Assembly (NCBI GenBank): GCA_023412195.1
Contig: JAEYNZ010000107.1
Coordinates: forward strand, 1 to 21,047
Source: Bacteroidota bacterium
GTDB lineage: Bacteria; Bacteroidota; Bacteroidia; Bacteroidales; Prolixibacteraceae
Length of the DNA: 21,047 nucleotides
Direction of reading: 5' to 3'
A program made the position numbers and the translations under genes. The notes beneath the pieces are model-generated. The model did not search any database and was not told where the DNA came from. It saw nothing but the letters and a program-made list of their open reading frames with translations. Shown here one piece after another: positions 8,219 through 17,237 of this stretch; the stretch's first letter is position 1; every line of letters begins with the position of its first letter.

Positions 8219-8893
8219 GTGAGCAATAAAAAATTTGCATTGATTGTGGCCGGAGGAAGTGGTAAACGGATGAACAGTACATTACCCAAACAATTTATTG
8301 CGATAAACGGAAAACCTCTTCTAATGCATACCATTGAAGCATTTTTAAAAAATGATCCTGCTTTCGAAATCTTTGTTGTGCTGCCGGAAGAGGAAATGGA
8401 TACGTGGCATAAACTGTGTGTCGATTATTCCTTTTATCACCGGCACACCCTGGTGGGTGGGGGAGCAACCAGGTTTCATTCTGTAAAGAAAGGATTGAAT
8501 AAAATCAGGACGGAAGGTATCGTATTTATCCATGACGGTGTAAGGCCTCTGGTATCCTCACAAACAATTGAAAACTGTTATGCGGCTGCTAAGATTAAAG
8601 GCAATGCGCTTCCTGTGATTTCCCCTTCTGAATCAATTCGTGAAGTTACCGGTTTCGGTAACCGTGCTGCTGACCGCAGCCGTTTCTTTCTTGTTCAGAC
8701 TCCGCAGACCTTCCGGCTATCCCTTATAAAGAACGCTTACAGCCGCCGGTATACAAAAAAGTTTACCGATGATGCTTCAGTGCTTGAAGAAATGGGGTAC
8801 GCCATTCATATGGTGGAAGGAAACCGGGAAAACATCAAAATTACCTTTCCACAGGATCTGGTTTATGCTGAAGTTTATCTGCGTCAGGAATAA
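8219..8893 (+). CDS. ispD: 2-C-methyl-D-erythritol 4-phosphate cytidylyltransferase
   Basis: IspD joins CTP and methylerythritol 4-phosphate to give CDP-methylerythritol, the third step of the non-mevalonate isoprenoid pathway in the cytoplasm. The 224-aa sequence has the nucleotide-binding motif AGGSGKRM (11-18), PKQF (23-26), TRFHSV (84-89), HDGVRP (105-110), QTPQTF (160-165), TDD (183-185) and GNRENIKIT (201-209), all at usual spacing. The start is GTG at 8219: an in-frame TAA at 8210-8212 excludes any longer reading, and the next in-frame Met would remove the CTP-binding loop. No ispF gene is adjacent, unlike in many bacteria. A gap of 239 bases separates it from the efflux operon, which has its own promoter element. 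Confidence 0.95.
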   Translation: MSNKKFALIVAGGSGKRMNSTLPKQFIAINGKPLLMHTIEAFLKNDPAFEIFVVLPEEEMDTWHKLCVDYSFYHRHTLVGGGATRFHSVKKGLNKIRTEGIVFIHDGVRPLVSSQTIENCYAAAKIKGNALPVISPSESIREVTGFGNRAADRSRFFLVQTPQTFRLSLIKNAYSRRYTKKFTDDASVLEEMGYAIHMVEGNRENIKITFPQDLVYAEVYLRQE

Positions 8894-9019
8894 ATATTTT
8901 TACTGGTTGAATGGATTGGTGCATATGAATTAATCTTTCATTTATCCACCGGATATTACATTTTAATTGCATCATGCGGTAGTTTACCGATTCGTATATT
9001 AACACCCGATACTATTCCT

Positions 9020-9027
9020 TATCTTTG
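9020..9027 (+). promoter_or_regulatory. -7 promoter box of the RND efflux operon
   Basis: TATCTTTG, followed by C, is a full match to the Bacteroidota -7 consensus. A start near 9034 would give a leader of about 100 nt before the tolC-like ATG at 9133. No clear -33 box is seen. Confidence 0.55.
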
Positions 9028-9073
9028 CAAAACTTCCGGAAATTTTTAAGGAAGCCTGTAATTTTCAGTGAAG

Positions 9074-9121
9074 ATGGAACTCTTATGGGCTATCCCTGAA
9101 GCTGAAGGAGGTAACAATTAA
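9074..9121 (+). promoter_or_regulatory. possible 15-codon leader peptide ahead of the efflux operon
   Basis: Inside the inferred leader, an ATG at 9074 opens a reading frame encoding MELLWAIPEAEGGNN that stops at 9119-9121, 11 bases before the tolC-like ATG. Its Gly-Gly codons overlap AAGGAGGT (9105-9112), a perfect Shine-Dalgarno sequence that is about 20 bases from the next gene's ATG, too far for normal use. The layout would suit a translational leader or reinitiation, but a chance ORF of this size is quite possible. Confidence 0.25.
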
Positions 9122-9132
9122 ACAGAAAGAAG

Positions 9133-10473
9133 ATGGAAAACAGAATCAGACAGCAAATCTGGCTGCTTGTACTAATGTTTACAGTGCTTGGAGCTACGGC
9201 ACAATCCGGAACATTTTCCCTGGAGGAGGCCCGTGAATATGCCATTCAAAATTCCTTTGTATTAAAAAATTCGCGTCATGATATTGTTTCAGCCCAAAAA
9301 GAGGTATGGAAAACCATTACAATTGGGTTGCCGCAGGTTTCCGGGTCAGCCAGTTACACGAAGTTTCTTGACCTGCCTGTATCACTGATACCCGCAGAAT
9401 TTTTTGGAGGGGAACCCGGAACTTATATGCCAGTGAAATTTGGTCAGGATTATAACTCTGATTTTGGATTTTCAGTTTCGCAAATCATTTTTGATGGCTC
9501 ATATATAGTGGGCGTCGGTTCAGCAAAGATCTATCTCGACCTTAGGAAGCATGCAAATGAGAAATCGGAGATTGAAATCCGGGATGCTGTAACACAGGCT
9601 TATTATATGGTTTTAATTGGAAGGCAGAACAAAAGGGTAATGGAAGAAAACCTTTTTCATTCAAAAAATCTTTTAAATGAGACTAAAGCCTATTATGATA
9701 ATGGTTTCAGGGAGGAATCGGATGTCGATCAGATGGCGATCCTGGTTAAGAATGCAGAGAATGAAATATTAAAAGCTGACAGGGAGATTGCCGTGGCAAA
9801 GGTAGTCCTGAAGTATACAATGGGTTACCCGATGGCAGAGGAAATTGAACTTTCTGATAATCTTGAGGGTTTTATCGATCCGCTGATCCGGGTGGAAAAT
9901 ACAACGGGCATTGACTTTACCGGCCATATTGACTACAGGCTGGCAGAGACAAATTACCAGGTTTCTGAGAGAATGCTGCGGCTGCAAAAGGCAGCCTTTT
10001 TACCTAAATTAAGTGCATTTTACAACTATTCGAAAGTAGCTTATGGGAATGACGCCAACCTGTTTAAGGCGGGAGTTCCGTGGTTTCCTTCATCTATGGT
10101 GGGGTTGCAGCTTTCGGTGCCGTTGTTTAGTTCAGGCAGTAAGATCCTTACTGTGCAGCAGGCGAAAATTGATCTGGATAAGGCTGCAAACGACAGGAGA
10201 CTTGCAGAATCTACTTTGCAGAAGGATTATCTTACTGCAGCAGCCGAAATGGAAACAGCAAAAGAAAAGTATGAAAATGATGTGGAAAACCGCCAGCTGG
10301 CATCCCGGATTTTAGAGAAATCCAAAATAAAATTCAGCAACGGATTAACAACCAGTACGGAGCTTTCGCAGCTTGAAACCCAGTATCTTCAAACACATGG
10401 AGCTTACATTGTATCAATTTTACAGCTGCTGCAGGCCGATTTAAAACTTAAAAAAGCACTTGGAACATTATAA
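9133..10473 (+). CDS. TolC-family outer-membrane efflux channel
   Basis: The 446-aa protein is the outer-membrane component of a tripartite efflux pump. It has a signal peptide ending near ATAQS (residues 21-25), followed by FSLEEAREYAIQNS, the usual opening of an outer-membrane efflux protein repeat. Two such repeats are expected; the second starts near IDYRLAETNYQVSERMLRLQKAAFLP. Long alpha-helical, Ala/Glu/Lys-rich stretches near the C-terminus (KAANDRRLAEST, EMETAKEKYENDVENRQLAS) fit the periplasmic helical barrel. It is the first gene of an operon with the adaptor (18 bases downstream) and the RND transporter. This gene order, channel first, is common in Bacteroidota. The substrate exported cannot be told. 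Confidence 0.92.
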   Translation: MENRIRQQIWLLVLMFTVLGATAQSGTFSLEEAREYAIQNSFVLKNSRHDIVSAQKEVWKTITIGLPQVSGSASYTKFLDLPVSLIPAEFFGGEPGTYMPVKFGQDYNSDFGFSVSQIIFDGSYIVGVGSAKIYLDLRKHANEKSEIEIRDAVTQAYYMVLIGRQNKRVMEENLFHSKNLLNETKAYYDNGFREESDVDQMAILVKNAENEILKADREIAVAKVVLKYTMGYPMAEEIELSDNLEGFIDPLIRVENTTGIDFTGHIDYRLAETNYQVSERMLRLQKAAFLPKLSAFYNYSKVAYGNDANLFKAGVPWFPSSMVGLQLSVPLFSSGSKILTVQQAKIDLDKAANDRRLAESTLQKDYLTAAAEMETAKEKYENDVENRQLASRILEKSKIKFSNGLTTSTELSQLETQYLQTHGAYIVSILQLLQADLKLKKALGTL

Positions 10474-10491
10474 TTTCGAAAACAGTACAAC

Positions 10492-11610
10492 ATGAAAAAA
10501 CTAGTATTAGTTGCTGCCGCAGCCATTTTACTCGCAGCATGCAACAACACCACGGTAAGTGATGAGGAGAGCAAAAGAAAGGAACTTCAGAAATACAAAC
10601 AGGAGTTAAATGACCTTGAAGCAAAAATCAATGTTCTTGAGAGTGAACTTGCAGACACAAAAACCGAAGAGGCAGTAAGGGTATCGGTTACTGAACTCAA
10701 CAGTCAGCGGTTTGAACATTTCATTGAAGTAACAGGAAAGGTTGAAGCCGATCAGGATATTAATGTAAGCCCTGAATCGGCTGGTATCATCCGTGATGTT
10801 CTGGTCACCGAAGGGCAGCAGGTTACCAGGGGCCAGGTACTTGGGAGACTGAGCACTGATGCACTTGAACTGACAATGGATGAATTGTCGGTACAACTTC
10901 AGCTGGCGGAAACCAATTTCAACCGGTTAAAGAATTTGTGGGACCAGAATATTGGTTCGGAAATGCAGTTCCTGCAGGCACGTACCGAGAAGGAAAGCCT
11001 TGAAAAAAGAATTGAAAGCCTTAAAGCCCAGATTTCAATGTCGGAAATAAAATCACCTGTTGATGGGGTTGTCGATATCGTTTTTCAGAAGAAAGGTGAG
11101 ATGGGGAGCCCGCAGGTTCCATTTGCAAAGGTGCTTAATATGTCAACCATCCGGATATATGCCGATGTTTCAGAATCGTATCTGTCAAGGATCAGGCAAA
11201 AAGACATGGTCAATATAACATTTCCGGCTCTCGGAATCGAAATGCGTGCACCTGTTACCCGGATTGGGAATACAATCGACCCAAACAACCGTACCTTCAG
11301 GGTAAGAATTGATATTCGTAATCAGGACAGGATGATTAAGCCCAACCTGATTTCAATTATTCAGTTTCGTGATTACCTGGCAGAAGAGGCCATTGTAGTT
11401 CCTACGCTTTATATAAAGGAAGATTTCAGAGGTAAATATACATTTGTCGTTGAAAACAATGGCAGTAATCAGATTGCCAGGAAGGTACAGGTTGAAACCG
11501 GAATGACACACAATAACGTAACAGAAGTAGTGAAAGGCCTCAGCGACGGAATGAAGATTATTTCAGAAGGGCATAACCAGGTCTCGGACGGTATGGCGGT
11601 GGTTTATTAA
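10492..11610 (+). CDS. RND efflux periplasmic adaptor lipoprotein (MFP/HlyD family)
   Basis: This 372-aa membrane fusion protein links the inner-membrane RND transporter to the TolC-like channel. The N-terminus is a lipoprotein signal with lipobox LAAC, making Cys17 the likely lipidated residue. A charged coiled coil follows at about 27-58. The barrel-sandwich (lipoyl-like) halves are visible as SPESAGIIRDVLVTEGQQV and SEIKSPVDGVVDIVFQKKGE, flanking the short hairpin with QLAETNFNRLKNLWDQNIGS. The beta-barrel and membrane-proximal parts follow to VSDGMAVVY. The extra coiled coil between the lipid anchor and the sandwich is a little unusual and may act as a spacer or a dimerising element. The gene sits 18 bases after the channel gene and 33 bases before the transporter gene. 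Confidence 0.92.
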   Translation: MKKLVLVAAAAILLAACNNTTVSDEESKRKELQKYKQELNDLEAKINVLESELADTKTEEAVRVSVTELNSQRFEHFIEVTGKVEADQDINVSPESAGIIRDVLVTEGQQVTRGQVLGRLSTDALELTMDELSVQLQLAETNFNRLKNLWDQNIGSEMQFLQARTEKESLEKRIESLKAQISMSEIKSPVDGVVDIVFQKKGEMGSPQVPFAKVLNMSTIRIYADVSESYLSRIRQKDMVNITFPALGIEMRAPVTRIGNTIDPNNRTFRVRIDIRNQDRMIKPNLISIIQFRDYLAEEAIVVPTLYIKEDFRGKYTFVVENNGSNQIARKVQVETGMTHNNVTEVVKGLSDGMKIISEGHNQVSDGMAVVY

Positions 11611-11643
11611 TTTATCAGGAATTGTTAAAATAATTTTGTACCC

Positions 11644-14600
11644 ATGGTTAAGGAAAAGGAACCAAACCTGCAGCACATCCACCGGAAATTCGGGCCAACC
11701 TATCTGGCCTTAAAAAATTCCACCACTGTATATATTCTTACAGGGCTGCTGGTGTTTTTTGGATTGTTCTCATACAGGCTTATGCCTCGTGAGCTAATGC
11801 CCGAAGTCGTAATTCCCTATATTTTTGTTCAGACCATCTATCCGGGCAACTCACCTGTTGAAATTGAAAACCTCATTACCCGTCCCATTGAAAAGGAGTT
11901 GAAGGGAATGCAGGGGGTAAAACAGGTGTCTTCCGGATCATACCAGGATGTTAGTACCATCTGGGTGGAATTTAACACAAATGTTGAAGTAAGCAAGGCA
12001 CTTCAGGATACAAAAGACAGAGTTGATAAAGCCAGGTCAGAACTTCCCAATGATCTGGATACAGATCCCATGGTAATGGATATTAATTTTTCAGAATTCC
12101 CCATTCTGAATGTTAATCTTTCAGGAGATTTCAGTATGCGCGACCTGAAAAGGTATGCCGAACTGTTGCAGGATGAATTTGAGGGGTTGCGTGAAATTTC
12201 TGAAGTGAATATCAGGGGGGTTGAAGAACGTGAAATCCAGATCAATGTGGATCCACATAAACTTGATGCCCTGGGGCTTACATTTGAGGATATTGCCTTA
12301 GCCGTACAATTTGAGAATATAACCATCGGAGCCGGAGAATTTACTGCCGATGATACCAGGAGGATAATCCGGACGGTTGCCGATTTTCAAAATATCAGGC
12401 AGATATCCAATACCATCGTCAAAATGAACATGGGAAAACCCGTTTACATACGTGATGTAGCCACGGTTGCCGACAGTTATAAGGAGCAGGCTACCATTGC
12501 CAGGTTAAACGACAGACCGGTAGTTACTCTTTCGGTAGTTAAAAAAGCGGGTGAGAACATTCTTGAAGCTTCTGAAAAGGTAAAATCTACGATAGAAACC
12601 CAGAAGGAAAAGGGAATGTTGCCTCCGAACCTGCAGATTATTACTACCGATGATTTGTCATCATATATCCGCGATGAAATTCAGAACCTTGAGAACAGTA
12701 TTATCCTTGGAATGATTCTGGTGGTATTTGTGCTATATATGTTCCTTGGCTTCAGAAATGCATTGTTTGCCGGCCTTGCCATTCCAATGTCGATGTTCTT
12801 GTCGTTCATCATCTTGCAGCAATCGGGAATTACCCTGAATAACATGGTTCTATATTCTCTCATCCTTGCTTTGGGAATGCTTGTTGATAATGCCATTGTG
12901 GTGGTTGAAAATGTTTACAGGCTTTATTCCACAGGGTACTCAAGGATGAATGCCACAAAAAAAGGAGTCAGTGAAATTGCCTATCCCATAATTACCTCCA
13001 CCTTAACTACACTTGCAGCCTTTTTCCCGTTGCTGATGTGGGAAGGCATTGTGGGTCAGTTTATGAGTGTGCTGCCAAAGACCTTGATTGTTGTTCTGGC
13101 TTCTTCACTTTTTGTGGCCTTGATCCTGAATCCTTCCTTCATTGCCTCTTTCATGAAAATTGAAGATATCGATGTCAGGCTGAACTGGAAGAAATCGTTA
13201 AAGAAGGCAGGAATTTTTGCCGTAGTTGGGTTGTTGTTTTACCTGGCACGTATATGGCTACTGGGTAACTTGTCAATGACAGTTGCCCTTCTTATTGTAC
13301 TGAACCTTATTGCATTCCGGCCAATGGCCCGGTGGTTTCAGAAGAGGTTCCTTGTGTGGATGGAAAATATGTATACCCGGCAACTCAGGCATGCCCTTAC
13401 AGGATACTGGCCTTACGTATATTTTGGAGGAACAGTCGCGCTGCTGATATTTTCCATGATATTTTATTTTGGATTCAGTAATCCAAGAGTTGTGTTCTTC
13501 CCTGATACGGAGCCGCAAACCATATTTGTGACCACAGAATTGCCGGTAGGAACTTCGCTTGACAGAACAAACCAGGTAACTGATCAGGTAGAAAGGATTA
13601 TAGAAGAAACGCTGAAACCTGTGAACCCTATTGTAAAGTCAGTGACCACAAACGTAGGAGTGGGAAGGGGAGGAACCTTTGAAAGCGATCAGAGCCCCAA
13701 TAAGTCCCTGATATCTATTTCCTTTCTTGAATATAAGTTCAGGGAAGGTATCAGTACAGCTAAAATCATGCAGGATCTGACACAGAACCTTCATGGTTTT
13801 GTAGGTGCTAAAATATACATTGATAAGGATGAAAACGGCCCTCCCACTGGTCCTCCTGTTAATATCGATATTTCGGGTGATGAGTTTGCCCAACTGGTGA
13901 TGGTTGCAGAAGATTTTGTAAAGATTATCCAGGACGACCGGATTGCTGGTATTGATGAGCTTAAAATGAATATCAATGTAAATCAGCCCGAGATGATGGT
14001 TAAGGTTGACAGGGAAAGAGCCAGGCTTTATGAGCTTACTACCCAGCAGATAGCCATGACTTTCAGGAATGCCTTGTATGGGTATGATGCAGGAACATTA
14101 AAAGATGGTGAAGAGGAGTATGATATCTTTATCAGAATGGCAGAACCTTACAGGAATGATGTTTCTACCCTCATGAACCAGAAGGTGATGATAAACGACA
14201 ATAAAATTCCGATTTCTGCCGTAGCTGGTTATGAATATTCCACCACCTATGATAAAATTACCCGGATAAATCATACCCGGACGATCACCATATCTTCAAA
14301 TGTTGTGGAAGGTTACAATGCAAATCAAATCATCCAGCGTGTTCGTCAGTTATTAAATGATTACCCAATGCCTGCGGGTTACACCTTCAGCTTTACAGGA
14401 GAGCAGCAGGAACAGTCGGAAAGCAGTGACTTTTTGTTGTTTGCCCTGCTGATTGCAATTGCCATCATCATGATCATCCTGGTGACCCAGTTTAACTCAC
14501 TGATCCGTCCGCTCATTATTATGGCAACCGTAGTGTTCAGTACCATTGGAGTATTCCTTGGACTAGGATTATTTAATATGGAGTTTGTGATCATCATGAC

Positions 14601-15066
14601 CGGAGTGGGAATTATTTCTCTTGCTGGAATTGTAGTAAATAACGGGATTGTATTGATTGATTATATAGACCTTATGAGACAGCGTAAGCGTGAAGAGCTT
14701 GGTCTTCCGGAAGATGCATTTTTACCTTCCGGGATTCAGATTGAAGCCCTCGTTGAGGCAGGAAGAACCCGTTTGAGACCTGTTATACTTACAGCCATTA
14801 CCACTGTGCTGGGATTGATACCTCTGGCAGTTGGGCTTAACTTCAACTTCTTCACCTTATACACCAATTTCGATCCACAGTTCATCATCGGAGGGGAAAG
14901 TGTTGCCTTTTGGGGCCCTATGTCGTGGACAGTCATCTTTGGGCTAACCTTTGCAACATTCCTCACTTTGCTCCTGGCTCCGGTGATGTATATGATCACA
15001 ATCAGGATCAATTACCGGTTTAAAAAATTGACAGGTAACCTTTCTCCTGTGAATGTTAAGGATTAA
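11644..15066 (+). CDS. RND multidrug efflux transporter (AcrB/HAE-1-like)
   Basis: The 1140-aa product is the proton-driven inner-membrane pump of the system. Visible family features are the first TM followed by MPRELMPEV, the porter-domain segment RPIEKELKGMQGVKQVSS (80-97), the TM4 motif GMLVDNAIVVVEN (411-423) and the TM10 motif GIVVNNGIVLIDYI (about 995-1008). The pair of aspartates of AcrB TM4 is here D415-N416, and the TM10 Lys is replaced by Asn (N999/N1000), a variant seen in many environmental RND pumps. The protein is about 90 residues longer than AcrB. Part of this is an insertion around 507-565 between TM6 and the second half that adds about two hydrophobic segments (near 522-540 and 543-558); another is a Phe/Tyr-rich segment before the last TM. 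Substrate is unknown. A shared terminator follows directly. Confidence 0.93.
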   Translation: MVKEKEPNLQHIHRKFGPTYLALKNSTTVYILTGLLVFFGLFSYRLMPRELMPEVVIPYIFVQTIYPGNSPVEIENLITRPIEKELKGMQGVKQVSSGSYQDVSTIWVEFNTNVEVSKALQDTKDRVDKARSELPNDLDTDPMVMDINFSEFPILNVNLSGDFSMRDLKRYAELLQDEFEGLREISEVNIRGVEEREIQINVDPHKLDALGLTFEDIALAVQFENITIGAGEFTADDTRRIIRTVADFQNIRQISNTIVKMNMGKPVYIRDVATVADSYKEQATIARLNDRPVVTLSVVKKAGENILEASEKVKSTIETQKEKGMLPPNLQIITTDDLSSYIRDEIQNLENSIILGMILVVFVLYMFLGFRNALFAGLAIPMSMFLSFIILQQSGITLNNMVLYSLILALGMLVDNAIVVVENVYRLYSTGYSRMNATKKGVSEIAYPIITSTLTTLAAFFPLLMWEGIVGQFMSVLPKTLIVVLASSLFVALILNPSFIASFMKIEDIDVRLNWKKSLKKAGIFAVVGLLFYLARIWLLGNLSMTVALLIVLNLIAFRPMARWFQKRFLVWMENMYTRQLRHALTGYWPYVYFGGTVALLIFSMIFYFGFSNPRVVFFPDTEPQTIFVTTELPVGTSLDRTNQVTDQVERIIEETLKPVNPIVKSVTTNVGVGRGGTFESDQSPNKSLISISFLEYKFREGISTAKIMQDLTQNLHGFVGAKIYIDKDENGPPTGPPVNIDISGDEFAQLVMVAEDFVKIIQDDRIAGIDELKMNINVNQPEMMVKVDRERARLYELTTQQIAMTFRNALYGYDAGTLKDGEEEYDIFIRMAEPYRNDVSTLMNQKVMINDNKIPISAVAGYEYSTTYDKITRINHTRTITISSNVVEGYNANQIIQRVRQLLNDYPMPAGYTFSFTGEQQEQSESSDFLLFALLIAIAIIMIILVTQFNSLIRPLIIMATVVFSTIGVFLGLGLFNMEFVIIMTGVGIISLAGIVVNNGIVLIDYIDLMRQRKREELGLPEDAFLPSGIQIEALVEAGRTRLRPVILTAITTVLGLIPLAVGLNFNFFTLYTNFDPQFIIGGESVAFWGPMSWTVIFGLTFATFLTLLLAPVMYMITIRINYRFKKLTGNLSPVNVKD

Positions 15067-15070
15067 ATAA

Positions 15071-15115
15071 AGAGAGCCTGAAACAGATATCATTCTTGTT
15101 TCAGGCTCTCTTTTA
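15071..15115. terminator. bidirectional terminator between efflux operon and manC
   Basis: A perfect 15-bp stem, AGAGAGCCTGAAACA (15071-15085) with TGTTTCAGGCTCTCT (15097-15111), encloses an 11-nt loop. A T tract follows on the plus strand (TTTTAATATT), and the minus strand continues as TTTATTTAA, so it can end both convergent transcripts. Confidence 0.92.
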
Positions 15116-15131
15116 ATATTGCAGAAATTGT

Positions 15132-16220
15132 CTATACCAGTGAATCTCCTTTTTGTATTCTTACATCCGTAACAAACTGTTTAATCTGCTGCTCATCTTC
15201 TTTACGGCAAATCATCAGCGTATCATCTGATTCAGCAATGATATAACCATCGAGTCCATGCAGGACAGCCACTTTTTCTTCGGTAATATTGATAATGCAG
15301 TTACATGTTTCGTATGTCAGTACATTTTCCCCATTAATTACGTTACCTTGCAGGTCCTTCTGCTTGTTTTCATAAAGAGAACCCCATGTGCCAAGGTCGC
15401 TCCATCCAAAATCGGCAGTAAGGACATATACATTTTTAGCTTTTTCAAGAATTCCGTAGTCGATTGAGATGCCCTGGCATTCGGAATATGTTTTACTTAT
15501 AAAATGGACTTCATCCTCCGTATTATATAATTTTTCCCCTTTAAGGAACAAGGATGAAATATCATGGAGGTACAAATCAAAAGCATTCATAATGGAAGTT
15601 AAAGACCAGAGAAATATTCCGGAGTTCCAGAAAAATTCTCCGCTTTCAACAAAAACCTTTGCCATTTCGAGGTCAGGTTTTTCCGTAAATGTTTTTACCT
15701 TGAACAGGTTGTCGTGGTGATTGTAGTGAATTTTATCCTTTACCTGAATATAGCCATAGCCTGTTTCCGGGCGGCTGGGTTTGATTCCAAGTGTCAGCAG
15801 GGCATCGTTGTTTTCAATAAAATCAAGCCCTTTTGTGATTTGCCTGATAAATTCCTCTTCCTTGATGATAAGATGGTCGGATGGTGCTACGATCAGGTTT
15901 GCATTTGGATTGCGGAGCTTTATTTTATGTACTGCATAAGCCACACAAGGAGCTGTATTCCGTCGCAGAGGTTCAAGAAGCACCTGTTCATCCTTCAGTT
16001 GTGGAAGTTGTTCCCTAACCAGGTCACGGTATCTTACACTGGTAACCACCAAAAAATTTTCAAGTGGAACGATTGATACAAACCTGTCGAAGGTTTGCTG
16101 GATAAGTGTACGTCCTGTACCTAAAATGTCGAGGAACTGCTTTGGCCGTCCCTGGCGGCTCAGAGGCCAGAAACGGCTGCCCACACCGCCGGCCATTATA
16201 ATACAGTAATTATTTTCCAT
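15132..16220 (-). CDS. manC: mannose-1-phosphate guanylyltransferase
   Basis: The enzyme makes GDP-mannose from mannose 1-phosphate and GTP, feeding GDP-mannose and GDP-fucose into surface glycans. The 362-aa sequence has the signature GGVGSRFWPLSR (11-22), PKQF (26-29), RNTAP (87-91), APSDH (112-116), GYGYI (154-158), FTEKP (178-182) and WNSGIF (198-203). It has only the nucleotidyltransferase domain and a short left-handed helix-like end; the C-terminal cupin isomerase domain of bifunctional AlgA/ManC proteins is absent, as in many Bacteroidota. No other nucleotide-sugar or capsule gene is nearby, so it is probably a housekeeping copy. A promoter with both -33 and -7 elements is seen upstream. 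Convergent to the efflux operon and sharing its terminator. Confidence 0.93.
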   Translation of the reverse strand: MENNYCIIMAGGVGSRFWPLSRQGRPKQFLDILGTGRTLIQQTFDRFVSIVPLENFLVVTSVRYRDLVREQLPQLKDEQVLLEPLRRNTAPCVAYAVHKIKLRNPNANLIVAPSDHLIIKEEEFIRQITKGLDFIENNDALLTLGIKPSRPETGYGYIQVKDKIHYNHHDNLFKVKTFTEKPDLEMAKVFVESGEFFWNSGIFLWSLTSIMNAFDLYLHDISSLFLKGEKLYNTEDEVHFISKTYSECQGISIDYGILEKAKNVYVLTADFGWSDLGTWGSLYENKQKDLQGNVINGENVLTYETCNCIINITEEKVAVLHGLDGYIIAESDDTLMICRKEDEQQIKQFVTDVRIQKGDSLV

Positions 16221-16243
16221 TTAATATCATTTTCTTTCCAGAG

Positions 16244-16273
16244 CAAAAATATCATTTTATATTTTCTTTCAAT
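16244..16273 (-). promoter_or_regulatory. manC promoter
   Basis: The minus strand carries ATTG (ending the element at 16273-16270) and TATTTTTG (16251-16244), close to the Bacteroidota -33/-7 consensus, with about 18 bases between. The -7 box is 23 bases before the manC ATG. The rest of the gap to 16496 is AT-rich and shows no clear promoter for the downstream mlaE-like gene. Confidence 0.5.
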
Positions 16274-16496
16274 ATGATAATGGTTTCAACGTCAATATCT
16301 GTTGATTGTTTTATTTGAGCCATTATTGTTGTAAATTTAGCCACAAAATCTGTAACGGAATTTTTTGATATAATAAATTCTGAATATAATAAAAGTGGAG
16401 CATTCATGAATTAAAGAAAAGGAATAAATCATTAACCTTTGAATAAGCATACTTTTTTTATTATAGCCAGATGAAGTAATAAATATTAATAAAAGG

Positions 16497-17237
16497 ATGA
16501 AATTTTTCTTTCATATTGGACAGTACTTCATGATGCTGAAGCGGGTGTTTGCCCGGCCTGAAAAACATAAGCTTTATATCAGGCAGCTTTTTCTGGAATT
16601 CGATTCGCTGGGGGTTAATTCTGTGTGGATTGTTATCATCATTTCTATATTTATTGGGGGCATTATGACCATCCAGTTTTCTTACAGTATGTCGAATCCT
16701 ATTTATCCAACCACCCTTATCGGCCTGGGTACGCGTGATACACTCATACTCGAATTTTCTTCTACAATGATGGCATTGATACTTGCAGGTAAGATCGGAT
16801 CCAATATTACATCTGAAATCGGAACAATGAGGGTGACAGAACAGATAGATTCACTTGAAATTATGGGAGTGAATTCGGCAAGCTATCTGATCCTGCCTAA
16901 AATTGTGGCGGTGGTGTTTATTTTTCCTTTTCTTTTTATTGTGAGTGTGTTTTTCGGACTGCTAGGAGGATTGGTTACAGGTCCGCTTACCGGAGTGATT
17001 TCTGTTTCCCAGTTTGTGGAAGGCATACAATGGCTTTTTGTGCCTTATTATGTAACGTTTTCCATTATCAAGACCTTTTTCTTCGGGTTCCTTGTTGCCT
17101 CGGTTCCTGCCTATTTTGGTTATCATGTGCAGGGTGGGGCGCTTGATGTAGGAAAAGCAAGTACACAGGCAGTAGTAAACACAAACATCCTGATATTGTT
17201 ATTCGATTTAATTCTTACCCAACTTCTGTTAACATGA
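16497..17237 (+). CDS. mlaE: MlaE-family lipid ABC transporter permease
   Basis: This 246-aa membrane protein is the permease of an Mla-type ABC transporter that moves phospholipids between the inner and outer membranes. The core family motif spans residues 97-124 with AGKIGSNITSEIGTM followed by VTEQIDSLEIMG, then the LILPK helix start. About five membrane segments are visible, as usual for MlaE. The preceding AAAAGG before the ATG gives a weak ribosome-binding site. Its stop overlaps the ATG of the ATPase gene in the form ATGA (17234-17237), showing translational coupling. The MCE-domain gene (mlaD) that often belongs to this unit is not found downstream here; it may lie elsewhere in the genome. 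The exact substrate is inferred from the family only. Confidence 0.92.
   Translation: MKFFFHIGQYFMMLKRVFARPEKHKLYIRQLFLEFDSLGVNSVWIVIIISIFIGGIMTIQFSYSMSNPIYPTTLIGLGTRDTLILEFSSTMMALILAGKIGSNITSEIGTMRVTEQIDSLEIMGVNSASYLILPKIVAVVFIFPFLFIVSVFFGLLGGLVTGPLTGVISVSQFVEGIQWLFVPYYVTFSIIKTFFFGFLVASVPAYFGYHVQGGALDVGKASTQAVVNTNILILLFDLILTQLLLT

Noticed and set aside
10288..10303. CCGCCAGCTGGCATCC in the tolC-like gene, similar to the palindrome at 77-94
   Set aside because: Only the inner part matches, it is in frame within conserved coding sequence, and nothing suggests an inserted element.
11631..11638. TAATTTTG, a full match to TAnnTTTG, just before the RND transporter gene
   Set aside because: It would put the transcript start at the ATG itself and has no -33 partner; the tight operon spacing makes a separate promoter unlikely.
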